Origin: Triglochin maritima | Lineage: Eukaryota; Streptophyta; Magnoliopsida; Alismatales; Juncaginaceae | Reading direction: 5' to 3' | DNA length: 64,000 bases | Assembly: GCA_963682175.1 (NCBI GenBank) | Contig: OY821775.1 | Location: 33,726,053 to 33,790,052 of the forward strand | In this document: one piece after another, positions 12,026 to 21,788 of the stretch | Numbering within the stretch: position 1 is the first letter of the stretch | Layout of the letters: every line of letters begins with the position of its first letter | Translations under genes and position numbers: made by a program | The notes under the pieces: model-generated | The model's database searches: none | What the model was told of the DNA's origin: nothing | The model's input: only the letters and a program-made list of their open reading frames with translations

Positions 12026-12392
12026 TATAAACTTTAGATCGCGTTGGTTTTTGTTGTGGGCTTTTCTTGGAGTGTTTTTTGGTCTGGGATGCATCTACTT
12101 GGTTTAGTGGAGATCTGACCCGAATCGAATTAACAAATACTCCCCATGATGGTGTGGAGTTTCCTGTTTTGCTCTTTGGTCCTCCTGTCTTACGTTCAGG
12201 TCCTTCTCCCTTGCATCTTGTTCCCCAGGTCTCACAATTACGTCCTTTTTCCTGCTTTTGGGTCCTTTCTTGGCTCTTCTCTTCAAACCTCTTTATTTCT
12301 GAAAATCAAACATAAAACTCGTCACGTAGCATTGGTTAGGTGTAAGATAATGGATATAAGGTACAAATATAAGCATGAAATGATGTCAATCA

Positions 12393-12397
12393 CATGG
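12393..12397. repeat. Target-site duplication of element A, right copy (CATGG)
   Basis: Exact match to 994-998. Confidence 0.9.
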
Positions 12398-13674
12398 AAA
12401 GCATATGTCTAGAAATCAGACGTCGGAGCATTTCATGATCGATATAAATCTACATGCATAAGGATTTGCACAAAACTAGACGGCATAGGATTAGTAGCAT
12501 AACTCATAGATTCTGATATAATATTCATGTGAGAGCATAACAAGTCATGGCAGAGAAGGTTTATGTAAATCAGATCATACCCATAAACTGAACATGGTGG
12601 GGATAAAATCAGACTTGAGAAACTCATAGCAACATTAGAGTCAATACATGCATTTATACCGATTGCATCAACATTTAAATTCAAATATATAACTTATGTT
12701 CAGATGTTGTAAAGAATATATCTTAGAGGGATTACAAATCAGAGCATATACGTTGATTAGTCATGACTGGGATAAAATCAAACATTTAATTCCTCTTAAC
12801 ATTCCAATCGATAAATGCAACATTCCTTGAACATAAAATCAGATCACCATAGAAACTAGATTTGAAATCAATAACATGTCATGACGCCTGATCCAAATCA
12901 AAATAAAATAACACGTGATTATGACATCTAACATCAGTAAGCATATCATGCGAGAAAATTAGGACCTGATCAAAATATCATGCATGAACATAACATCTAA
13001 AAGATCACAAGATTCTACACCACAAGGTTATTAACACATCACTCAACATGAAAGCAAAACCCTTCCCCAACTATCTCTCCACGATCGAGCCCACTTCCTC
13101 TGGTTTCTCCAGCAAACCACCAAGGAAATCTGAGGCCCAAGTCGTGGTAGAGATGGAGGTGCTCAGCCACCTCTGAAATTCGGATGGTGCACCACAGTCC
13201 ACACAATCAGTGGATCTCCACTAGTGCATACCAAACCTCAGATTGGCAAACACAAATGGTGCAGGACTAAATTTCGTCTGACCCCCACTCTACATCCTCT
13301 TATGCTAAAGGGGTAGGAGCATAGCTGAAACTGATGGAGAAGGCCCAGAGTTTGCTGAAATACAGCTGCAGCCGCCTCCCATGCTTGTTAGCTAGTTACC
13401 TCCTGCACTTGCACTTCTTGCTTGTTTGACCAGTTGGACTTGTTGTAGATCTCAGCACCAAAACGTAGGAGGAGGTGAGGGAACTGATAAAGACAGATAG
13501 GGTTGGGTGGTTCGGTCTCCAAGTACACGAGGCAATCCACAAGAAGCAATTTAACCAATGCAAATATGATCTATCACTACCAGAAAGCAATTCTAAAAGA
13601 TAAGAAATTACCAACAGGGTTTGGCCAAGATGCCCCACTGGAGAGTATTTAGATTATGTACACTTAGGGACCAA
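12398..13674 (-). other. Element H interior, 5' side, non-coding and partly LTR-like
   Basis: No gag or other credible frame. Around 13030-13340 it aligns loosely, in the same orientation, with the H 5' LTR at about 23850-24130. Shared phrases include TGCACCACAG, the run around ATGGTGCAGGACTAA, and GAAGCATA/GGAGCATA. The interior may contain an older LTR of the same family. Only the last 280 bp next to the PBS look like a normal leader. Confidence 0.5.
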
Positions 13675-13689
13675 CCTGCTCTGATACCA
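13675..13689 (-). promoter_or_regulatory. Primer binding site of element H, initiator tRNA-Met type
   Basis: The minus strand reads TGGTATCAGAGCAGG, complementary to the 3' end of plant initiator tRNA-Met. It lies three bases after the LTR end GCGTTACA. This PBS is typical of plant chromoviruses of the Tekay/Del type. Confidence 0.88.
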
Positions 13690-13692
13690 AGT

Positions 13693-13704
13693 TGTAACGC
13701 CCCC
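13693..13704 (-). repeat. Last 12 bp of the element H 5' LTR, cut off by element G
   Basis: The plus strand reads TGTAACGCCCCC. The rest of this LTR resumes after element G at 21789. The break lies 12 bp from the LTR end. Confidence 0.85.
13700..13704. repeat. Target-site duplication of element G, left copy (CCCCC)
   Basis: Five C residues here and at 21789-21793 flank element G exactly. Confidence 0.88.
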
Positions 13705-13871
13705 TGATTGACATCATTTCATGCTCATATTTTTATCTTATATCCATTATCTTTCACCTAAACAATGCTATGTCACGAGTTTTATGTTTAGTTTTCAGGA
13801 ATAAATAGGTTTGAAGAGATGAAGCATAAAAGGACCCAAAAGCTGGAAAAAATGACTGAATTGTGAGATCT

Positions 13872-13935
13872 AGGGACCAAGATGCAAGGAAGAAGGACCT
13901 GATTGCAAGACAGAAGGACCTAAGAGCAAAACAGA
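13872..13935 (+). repeat. U3 phased repeats with GGAC core, element G
   Basis: GGACCAAGATGCAA, GGACCTGATTGCAA and GGACCTAAGAGCAA begin at 13874, 13895 and 13916, exactly 21 bp apart. Related repeats occupy the U3 of A, B, C, D and E. Confidence 0.7.
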
Positions 13936-14073
13936 ATACTCCACACCATCATGGGGAGTATTTTACCAATTTGATTCGGGTCGGAGCTCCAACAAGTCAA
14001 GTAACCACATCAAAGACCAACAATACGAGAAAGAAAAGCCCACAACAAAAATGAGCAGGCTCTGAACCATATA

Positions 14074-14112
14074 GACCGCCAATTGGCGGTCCAAGACCGC
14101 TAATTGGCGGTC
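14074..14112 (+). repeat. Paired U3 palindromes, element G 5' LTR
   Basis: GACCGCCAATTGGCGGTC (14074-14091) is a perfect palindrome; GACCGCTAATTGGCGGTC (14095-14112) has one change. Same spacing as in element A. Confidence 0.88.
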
Positions 14113-14232
14113 CATTTTGGCCCAAATCCGCTCAAATTTCTCCAGCACATGTCTTAGAGGATGTTTAGGCTATTTTTGGTATCTGTTTTGTCCCACATCA
14201 GGGGATTGTCCCGGTTTGCTTTTTTCCATGGC

Positions 14233-14240
14233 TATAAATA
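14233..14240 (+). promoter_or_regulatory. TATA box in element G 5' LTR
   Basis: TATAAATA preceded by CCATGGC, about 120 bp downstream of the palindromes. It probably drives the G transcript. Confidence 0.72.
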
Positions 14241-15121
14241 GAACTCTTCACCTTCCATTGTAATCACTCCATATTTTAAGTGGCTATTCTTCCTACTAGA
14301 AGTGAGGCCTTGAAGCACACACTAAAGTAGGAGGATGCTACTTTTAATGTGAGTCATTTTATCAATAAGTTTTGTGTTTCTTTCATTATTTGTTTATGCT
14401 TCTTTTATTGTTTATGCATGTTTTAGTTTAATCGTCTTTTATTTCTAGCTTAGTTTCAATATGCTTTCTTTGCTTAGTTTAATAATTAGTGTAATGCTTA
14501 GTGAGTAGTTCCATCCCCTTTGGGGGGTGGAGTAGATGTACATACATGCATTAGAGAATGGGATGAATGCTTTATTTTTGATGTGTTGATAAAACATGAA
14601 TGTATGCTTGCTTGTTTAGGATAGAATTTATAACTTGATGAGTTTTGCCAAAATGATTAGACACCTCTCATGCTTGTTTAGGTTCTGAAATAAACAACTT
14701 GCATATGTAAATGTTAATCAACTAAGTTGGTGAATAGATTGATAGGTTTTGCCATAACATTTAGAAACTTCCTATGCTTGATAAACACCACCTTCATGTG
14801 CTTAAAGAATGTATACTACACCCACCTCTTTGCTTGTGTGCACTCACTCCACCCCTTAGGGGTTTTCCATTCCAGAAATTCCAGCACTTCAATTTTGTTC
14901 TTAGCTTAGTTTTTATTTGATCGTTTATTTCTTTCTTTCGCATTTCGTACTTCTTAGCGTAGTTTAGTGTAGAGTAGCTTAATCAATCTTTCTCCCCCAA
15001 TCTTTGTCACTTGATTTCTGATAAACAAGAGCGAACTCACCTCCCTGAGGACGACCCGTACTTGCCACCGCTTCATCGCGGCCGTGCACTTACGGTTTAA
15101 TTAAAACATTCAACAAGTTTT

Positions 15122-15139
15122 TGGCGCCGTTGCCGGGGA
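15122..15139 (+). promoter_or_regulatory. Primer binding site of element G, tRNA-Asp type
   Basis: TGGCGCCGTTGCCGGGGA, six bases after the LTR end, a full-length match to the tRNA-Asp complement. Confidence 0.92.
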
Positions 15140-16327
15140 GGTGCCAGTCCAGACTCTTGTTTGGACGATTCGAGTGGATTTAATTTGTGTTGTGTAGTCT
15201 TTCCTTGTTTCAGGAGACTTGGAGTCATCAGGAAGAACGCCTGGAGAAGTTTTGAGTGAATCTGAGCATTTAAGACCGCCAATCAGCGGCCTGAGACCGC
15301 CAATTAGCGGTCTGGTAAGCTCGTTTTTGTCTCTTATTTCTTTGGTTGGTTTTTATAATTGATGTAGTGATCTAGGATTTAATTTGGCATGTTTTGACTT
15401 ATAGTTTGTTCCCAGATCCATAATCAACCTCCTTTAAGCAACTTGGACCCTAAAACTCAAAGCAAAAGATTAAGCATTCTTGTTGTTTAGGTCATGCATC
15501 ATGTATGTGACTTAGGCATTTAGATTGTCTTTTACCTTAGCTTTATTTTCTGTTGCTGAGAGCTAGCGTGAGGGACGCACCTTCTACTATCATTCATGCA
15601 TTTCGTATGAACATGCATTAGTTAGTAGAAAGTGCATTGCAACAAGTGTGAGTTGAGCGTTGTTTCGAGTGTTGATTGCTAGATTTAGGACTCCGAAACA
15701 CTAGTAAGGAGGGGCTGTCCCGTAAAAGATAAGGTGGGGGATTTCATCACCCTTTCCTTCGCCCCAAAAACCACACTAATCAAGAGCCTAATTTTAAAAT
15801 GAAGGAGACATTGGCCTTAAGGATCTTGGACGCATTAGGAGAGTGATCCGGTCCCGACCGTCATGACCTGATCGACGTTGCCCACTTTGTCGATAGTAGG
15901 AGAGACGAGATTCCCGGATCTTGGCTCACTTGCTGGGCTTTGTGGTCCTCGTTGTAGGGAGGTGAGGCGTGTTGAGGCCGTGTGACCTCGCAGTTAGGCG
16001 TCGTCTAGCTGTAAGGACCTATAGCGACCTTAGGATTGCTTGAGCCTTGTTTGCTTGTGTACTTCTACCTGTACCCATCCGTCGTAGCATAAGGATTTAT
16101 TCCTTTCTCTCCTAAGTCATTCTTTCTCTCCTGTGTTCCCCCGTCTTCTCCTCTACGCACATTCTTTGTTAGAAAAAAAAGTTTTGGTTTGTGTGCGTGC
16201 ACCTTTGTGTATGCTTTCGTGGACATGAGACGAGAGTGGTCGTTTGACGAGGAGCGTTGTCAATCCGGCTTCGGTCATCGATTTCTCGACACCTTCCTCC
16301 TCTCGTGTCGCACGTAGTTCAGGTCCA
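15140..16327 (+). other. Element G leader
   Basis: About 1.2 kb without a credible frame. It carries palindromes at 15274-15312, the conserved GGTGGGGGATTTCATCACCC block at 15733-15752, and a G/C-rich stretch (about 15840-16010) shared with C and, inverted, with A. It ends at the ATG chosen for gag. Confidence 0.72.
15274..15312 (+). repeat. Leader palindrome pair of element G
   Basis: GACCGCCAATCAGCGGCC and GACCGCCAATTAGCGGTC with a three-base spacer, repeating the family's U3 palindromes about 150 bp after the PBS. Confidence 0.82.
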
Positions 16328-18742
16328 ATGGCTGCTAATTTCCGTGAGGAGGAGCAGTTCATGTGTCAAGAAGAGTTCTTGGGAAAGGATGAAAGGGAGG
16401 CATGGGCCTTCTTAGAAGACCTCGCTGAGAAAACCATGCAGTGGGAGAGTGTGAGGGAACCACCTGCATCATCTAGTATAGGAGTGAGGATCGCGAATGC
16501 AAACTCGACTACATCGGGTACCGCATTTGCTATTGATACCACTACGGCCACCGAGGCACGCATGGCGGCCTTAATGCGCCGTATGGATTCGATTGAGCTC
16601 CAAAACCAACAAAGTGCACCTCACATGTCCACATCTGGTCCAGTTCCTTGTCATTCATATGGTAGGATAGGTTATGTAGAGAGCGAGTGTGAGTCCATTC
16701 CTCCTGAGATGGAGTGTGTCAACGCCATCTATGACAGAGCTAGGAATGACCCATCATCATCATCTTATAACCCTGGATGGAGGAACCACCCCAATTTTTC
16801 ATGGAACCAAGATAATGCCCCGGGTGGTCCTTCAAACCCCTCTACACCACCTTACCAATCACACCAACCTCCCATGCATGCACATTCCTATCAGCCACCC
16901 CAAGCACAAACGACCAATCAATCGGGTTTCCCAAATTCCAATAATATGGAAACCCGATTCAATTCGCTTGAGACCTTGACTCGTGGACTTGAAAACTCAA
17001 TGAAAAATTTTATGTCTACCACAAGTCAAGTTCTCACTTCAAATCAGCAGACCATGAAATCTCTAGAGCTTCAGATGGGCCAATTGGCTCAGTCTGTACA
17101 TGAGAGAGAGAGAGGGTCTTTTCCTAGCCAGCATGAGGCTAACCCCCGCATGTACCAACAACAACAAATGCAAAATGGGAATGTAGTACCTCGGGGGAGG
17201 CAAGTGAACCATGTGGAGGAACTTGTTCACCATGTCAATTCCATTGTGACCTTAAGGAATTGAAAACAGGTTGACAATCACATTTCCTTGCCACACCCAC
17301 CACCATCTATGCAGCCCCTCAGTGGGAATGGTGGTGAAGAAGAGGCTGAGGGTAATACACCAAGGCTTCCTTCTCAGGCACCGCAGAAAACCTACCTGCC
17401 AAAAGCTCCTTATCAAAGTAGGTTAACCAAAAATCAGAGTGACAACATGGACAAGATATTAGAGGTATTTAAGCAAGTGAAGGTTAACATCCCCTTGTTG
17501 TATGTCATCCAACAAATACCTCAATATGCCAAAGTGTTGAAGGATCTCTGCACAACCAAGAGGAAGACCAATGTTCCTAAGAAAGCATGCTTGGCTGCAA
17601 ATATCAGCTCACTTTTGTCCAATCCCACCTACACAAAATACAAGGACCTTGGGTGTCCTACTATTCAGTGTACGATATGGGACACTAGACTAAGCAATGT
17701 TTTGCTTGATTTAGGATCAGTGGTCAACCTCCTCCCATTCTCTGTTTATGAACAGTAGAACTTGGGAGAATTGAAACCAACTAAGATCACCCTCCAATTA
17801 GCGGATAGATCCATTCGTATTCCCATGGGGAAAATCGAGGACGTGCTTATCAAAGTTGGAGATTTTATATTTCCAGTCCATTTTGTTGTCCTCGATACCA
17901 ATCCTGTTGCGAACACCCACTCTCAAATACCTTTGATTTTGGGTAGACCAATTCTGGCAACCTCCAATGCCTTGATTAATTGTAGAAATGGTCTCATTAA
18001 GCTCTCATTCGGTAACATGAGTGCCGAGTTTCATGTGTTCAACTCTGGTAGGCAACAAGAACCCATGGATGAACTTTTAAATCTCAATCTCATCCGCCAA
18101 TTGGAGAAAGCACCACAAAATCAACGAACACCCCTAACCCCAATGCAACCCGTTGAAAATGTTTGTAGGCTCAGCAAAGAGTCATTGCCTGTCTTTCCAA
18201 TGCAACAGAGTGAGCTGGCCTCAAACATGAATGTTCAAAGGGAGTGTTCGTTGCATGATTCAGTTGAGAGTACTAGTGAGAGTGAGACACCTCACCATAT
18301 GCCTATACCAGAAGGTGTCTCTTCCTCATGTCCCATGGCCATTGAGCCATTTGAGCTTCATATTGACTCCAACAAGGACCCACCTATGACCGAGCTTATG
18401 CTTGATGATCTAAATGATGGTGGGAGGTCCTTGTTGGATGACTTTGGGAGAAGCCCCATTCTTAGTGATGCAGGTCTACCGCATCCATCGAATGAGCTTG
18501 AGGAACTCATTCCGATGCACCCGCCTATTGGTTGGAGGGTTTTCTTCGATGAGCAATTAAATCCTAGTGAGGCAACACAACTTCATTCTTGGTTGCCCAC
18601 ACCCAACCAATATCATGAGGGGTTCGAGCCTTTCAGCTTTGACCTTTCACCCCTCATGACACCTCAGAGTACCAGTGGAGTTTGCCCATCTCGGCAAGTC
18701 TCTGGTCCTCATGACTTGATGTTCTCATTTGATGTTCCTTGA
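16328..18742 (+). pseudogene. Element G gag-protease frame lacking the capsid domain
   Basis: One frame with stops at 17261-17263 and 17756-17758, ending at 18740-18742. I chose ATG 16328 because MAANFREEEQ is shared with C (53381). Right after this the frame jumps to CQEEFLGKDERE, missing about 570 bp present in C (53412-53983), i.e. the whole retrotransposon gag core. The deletion keeps frame. The zinc knuckle is damaged (CHSYGRIGYVESEC; second Cys and His lost). Protease has DLGS with its aspartate at 17708-17710. The C-terminal part contains HPPIGWRVFFDEQ, shared with C and D. No RT follows. C reads through to a stop equivalent to 18785. Confidence 0.88.
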
Positions 18743-20360
18743 CCAAATGATTATGAGAATATCTTGGTTGATGTATATATCTTGTAAAAACAAACAAAAA
18801 AACAAAACAAAAATAAAACAAAAAGAAAAAAAAAAACAAAAAAAAGAAAAAAAAAGTGTGTAATAAAAGACTCCTTCAGTGAGCATCGATTGTTGTGGGC
18901 CCCAACCCTTGTGTACTTGGGCCCCAATTTCTTCACGTATTTATCTCCCTTCTTCAGCTTGTCACAGGTTTTGAGGGAATTTGGGTTTGTGTCCATCAAC
19001 ATGACCCCGAACGTCCCTTTGTACTTCATGTTGGTGAGACCTTTCCTTTTTCATGCATGTATCCATGTAGTATCTTGTTCACATTCATTGAGGACAATGC
19101 ATGAAGTACGTGTGGGGGGTGTTTTACGTGTGTACATATTCGAGTCTTTTTCCTTTGGTTTTCTTTTCTTTTGTGTGTACTGCTAGGGTCATGTTAGTGT
19201 GCCGCATTTAACATTGATATATCAGCTTGCCATGATCCTTGGGTGACTTGTCTTCTTTTGCTTGCCGAGTGCTTTAAAATTTTCACATTTCTTTCAAAAT
19301 CTTCATGTGTTTGCGAAAGAAAATGTTTTGTGGGTTTTTGCGTGTGTTTAGCATGTGCAAAACCGTTGAGAGGCAAAGTAAAAAGAAAGTTCCCAAAATT
19401 GTCTTGAACTTGATGCATTAGGATTTCTAGTTTACTGCCTTTAGGTCTTATCGAGTCGTTAGGATGCACCCCGATTTTCCCTCGGGGGCGTGTATTCATA
19501 GGGTTTCAGCACTCAAACATTTAAAGAAGTCCACCCTGAACCTAGTGAGTCAAATAATTCGTGTCTGTTAGTATAAGGAAGTTTGTCGTCGTCAATGGCC
19601 CTTAATCTCTTTTTGTGAAACTTAAGTGTAGGGGTTTTGGTTCCCATGTAGATAAATGAGTGGTGTTCTCTCTTCTCGCACGGCTCCTATCACTCGGGAA
19701 AGTAGGTCTGAGGGGACTTTGTGCCTGGTGCTTTCGAGTCATCTGACTTGGGATGCACCAATCGAACTCCCGTTACACGGGTGGTAGGGATCGCCCTATG
19801 TGGAGATTTGGGGGAAGGTGTACGTGATAGTGTAAGTCTTCATAGGCAATGATGCACGAAACCTGACACTGGGAGAATCAAACACCAACCAATAAAATGC
19901 TCCAATGAAAAGAAAAAAAATGAAAAGAAAAAGAAAGAAGAAAAGAAAAAAAAAGTCAAATAAGAACCAAAATGGACTTTACACATTGTATCACATTCAG
20001 AAGTTAAGGTTGCCCATGTCTTTCACTCAAGTCCTTAACTAACTTTCACGAATAACTCATTAGGCTAGGTGTGGACTGATTACATTTATAGAGTCGACCC
20101 GTAGTATTACCGCGTCCCATGATCAACAAAATGAGTCCAACGAGTCGTGTAGCTAGATTGATTAATGCATCTTGTTCGGATTTTGTGGGTATATCCGCTG
20201 AAAACCCTCAGGAGACAACACTCCTCCTCTTTGGCGACAAGGAGGTTTAACGGCTTGTTGCACGTGCTAAGTGCAACCGCGATTCCTACGAAAGTGAGTT
20301 AGGATTTCTTGTTTTTCGCATGCTTTTCTCTTTATTTGTTTTGCTTGGGACTAGCAAAAG
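18743..20360 (+). other. Element G non-coding tail
   Basis: Begins with an A-rich tract (18785-18857) straight after the coding region, then the internal PPT-like tract (19107-19126), a second A/G-rich stretch (19907-19955), hairpin GTTGCAC-7-GTGCAAC (20257-20277) and hairpin TTTTGCT-7-AGCAAAA (20339-20359). No credible ORF. The same order is found in A, C and D. Confidence 0.72.
19107..19126 (+). promoter_or_regulatory. Internal PPT-like tract of element G
   Basis: TACGTGTGGGGGGTGTTTTA after AGGACAATGCATGAAG, 1.25 kb upstream of the true PPT. Possibly a second plus-strand primer site. Confidence 0.55.
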
Positions 20361-20377
20361 TTAGGTGTGGGGGTATT
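20361..20377 (+). promoter_or_regulatory. Polypurine tract of element G
   Basis: TTAGGTGTGGGGGTATT directly abutting the 3' LTR; a hairpin with loop TGGGACT lies just upstream. Confidence 0.87.
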
Positions 20378-21788
20378 TGATTGACATCATTTCATGCTCA
20401 TATTTGTATCTTATATCCATTATCTTTCACCTAAACCATGGTATGTCACGAGTTTTATGTTTAGTTTTCAGGAATAAATAGGTTTGAAGAGATGAAGCAT
20501 AAAAGGACCCAAAAGCTGGGAAAAAGGACTGAATTGTGAGATCTAGGGACCAAGATGCAAGGAAGAAGGACCTGATTGCAAGACAGAAGGACCTAAGAGC
20601 AAAACAGAATACTCCACACCATCATGGGGAGTATTTTACCAATTTGATTCGGGTCGGAGCTCCAACAAGTCAAGTAACCACATCAAAGACCAACAATACC
20701 AGAAAGAAAAGCCCACAACAAAAATGAGCAGGCTCTGAACCATATAGACCGCCAATTGGCGGTCCAAGACCGCTAATTGGCGGTCCATTTTGGCCCAAAT
20801 CCGCTCAAATTTCTCCAGCACATGTATTAGAGGATGTTTAGGCTATTTTTGGTATCTGTTTTGTCCCACATCAGGGGATTGTCCCGGTTTGCCTTTTTCC
20901 ATGGCTATAAATAGAACTCTTCACCTTCCATTGTAATCACTCCATATTTTAAGTGGCTATTCTTCCTACTAGAAGTGAGGCTTTGAAGCACACAGTTAAG
21001 TAGGAGGATGCTACTTTTAATGTGAGTCATTTTATCAATAAGTTTTGTCTTTCTTTCATTATTTGTTTATGCTTCTTTTATTGTTTATGCATGTTTTAGT
21101 TTAATCGTCTTTTATTTCTAGCTTAGTTTTAATATGCTTTCTTTGCTTAGTTTAATAATTAGTGTAATGCTTAGTGAGTAGTTCCATCCCCTTTGGGGGG
21201 TGGAGTAGATGTACAAACATGCATTAGAGAATGGGATGAATGCTTTATTTTTGATGTGTTGATAAAACATGAATGTATGCTTGCTTGTTTAGGATAGAGT
21301 TTATAACTTGATGAGTTTTGCCAAAATGATTAGACACCTCTCATGCTTGTTTATGTTCTGAAATAAACAACTTGCATATGTAAATGTTAATCAACTAAGT
21401 TGGTGAATAGATTGATAGGTTTTGCCATAACATTTAGACACTTCCTATGCTTGATAAACACCAGCTTCATGTGCTTAAAGAATGTATTCTACACCCACCT
21501 CTTTGCTTGTGTGCACTCACTCCACCCCTTAGGGGTTTTCCATTCCTGAAATTCCAACACTTCTATTTTGTTCTTAGCTTAGTTTTTATTTGATCGTTTA
21601 TTTCTTTCTTTCGCATTTCGTACTTCTTAGCGTAGTTTAGTGTAGAGTAGCTTAATCAATCTTTCTCCCCCAATCTTTGTCACTTGATTTCTGATAAACA
21701 AGAGCGAACTTACCTCCCTGAAGACGACCCGTACTTGCCACCGCTTCATCGCGGCCGTGCACTTGCGGTTTAATTAAAACATTCAACA
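20378..21788 (+). repeat. Element G 3' LTR
   Basis: 1411 bp, TGATTGACATC to CATTCAACA, followed by the CCCCC duplication. Palindromes at 20747-20785 and a TATA box at 20906-20913. Confidence 0.93.

Larger units (their letters stand above)
999..12392 (-). mobile_element. Element A: Athila-type Ty3/gypsy retrotransposon with complete gag-pol architecture
   Basis: On the minus strand the order is 5' LTR (12392-10825), tRNA-Asp PBS, leader, gag, protease, RT, RNase H, integrase, a non-coding tail, PPT, and 3' LTR (2572-999). Exact CATGG duplications flank it. LTR ends are TGATTGAC and GATCAATCA, an inverted repeat of TGATTGA; the outer end of the 3' LTR has two changes. It sits inside the interior of element H. 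It is the only element in the window with RT and integrase. The Athila assignment rests on the tRNA-Asp PBS, the DLGAS protease, the [10 protein letters not shown] box and the LTR termini. Confidence 0.93.
10825..12392 (-). repeat. Element A 5' LTR (1568 bp)
   Basis: Starts TGATTGACATC at 12392 and ends GATCAATCA at 10825 on the minus strand, seven bases before the PBS. It has U3 GGAC repeats around 12180-12230, paired palindromes at 11987-12025 and a TATA box at 11859-11866. A GT microsatellite lies at about 11060-11079. This would be the promoter for the A transcript. Confidence 0.92.
13705..15115 (+). repeat. Element G 5' LTR
   Basis: TGATTGACATC to CATTCAACA, 1411 bp, the same length as its partner. 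It contains three GGAC-core repeats at a 21-bp period (13874, 13895, 13916), perfect and near-perfect palindromes at 14074-14112, a TATA box at 14233-14240, AATAAG/AATAAA-like signals, and the conserved U5 block ending in GTGCACTTACGG. Confidence 0.93.
13705..21788 (+). mobile_element. Element G: non-autonomous Athila-type retrotransposon (8084 bp, gag-protease only)
   Basis: Two 1411-bp LTRs (13705-15115 and 20378-21788), tRNA-Asp PBS, PPT and CCCCC target-site copies define it. The interior holds one damaged gag-protease frame and no RT, RNase H or integrase. By eye the LTRs differ at roughly 25-30 positions, about 2 percent. Its LTR is clearly related to that of element A over its whole length, so an A-like element is a plausible source of the missing enzymes. 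It is inserted in the 5' LTR of H in the opposite orientation. Confidence 0.92.

Noticed and set aside
13863..14054. Repeated 63-residue ORF (also 20536) as a coding exon
   Set aside because: It is the U3 GGAC repeat region of the G LTR read by chance; the two copies are LTR partners.
15840..16010. Conserved G/C-rich leader stretch as an rRNA or other ncRNA gene
   Set aside because: It recurs only in element leaders (52900-53070, and inverted in A at about 9950-10090) and shows no rRNA or snRNA hallmark.
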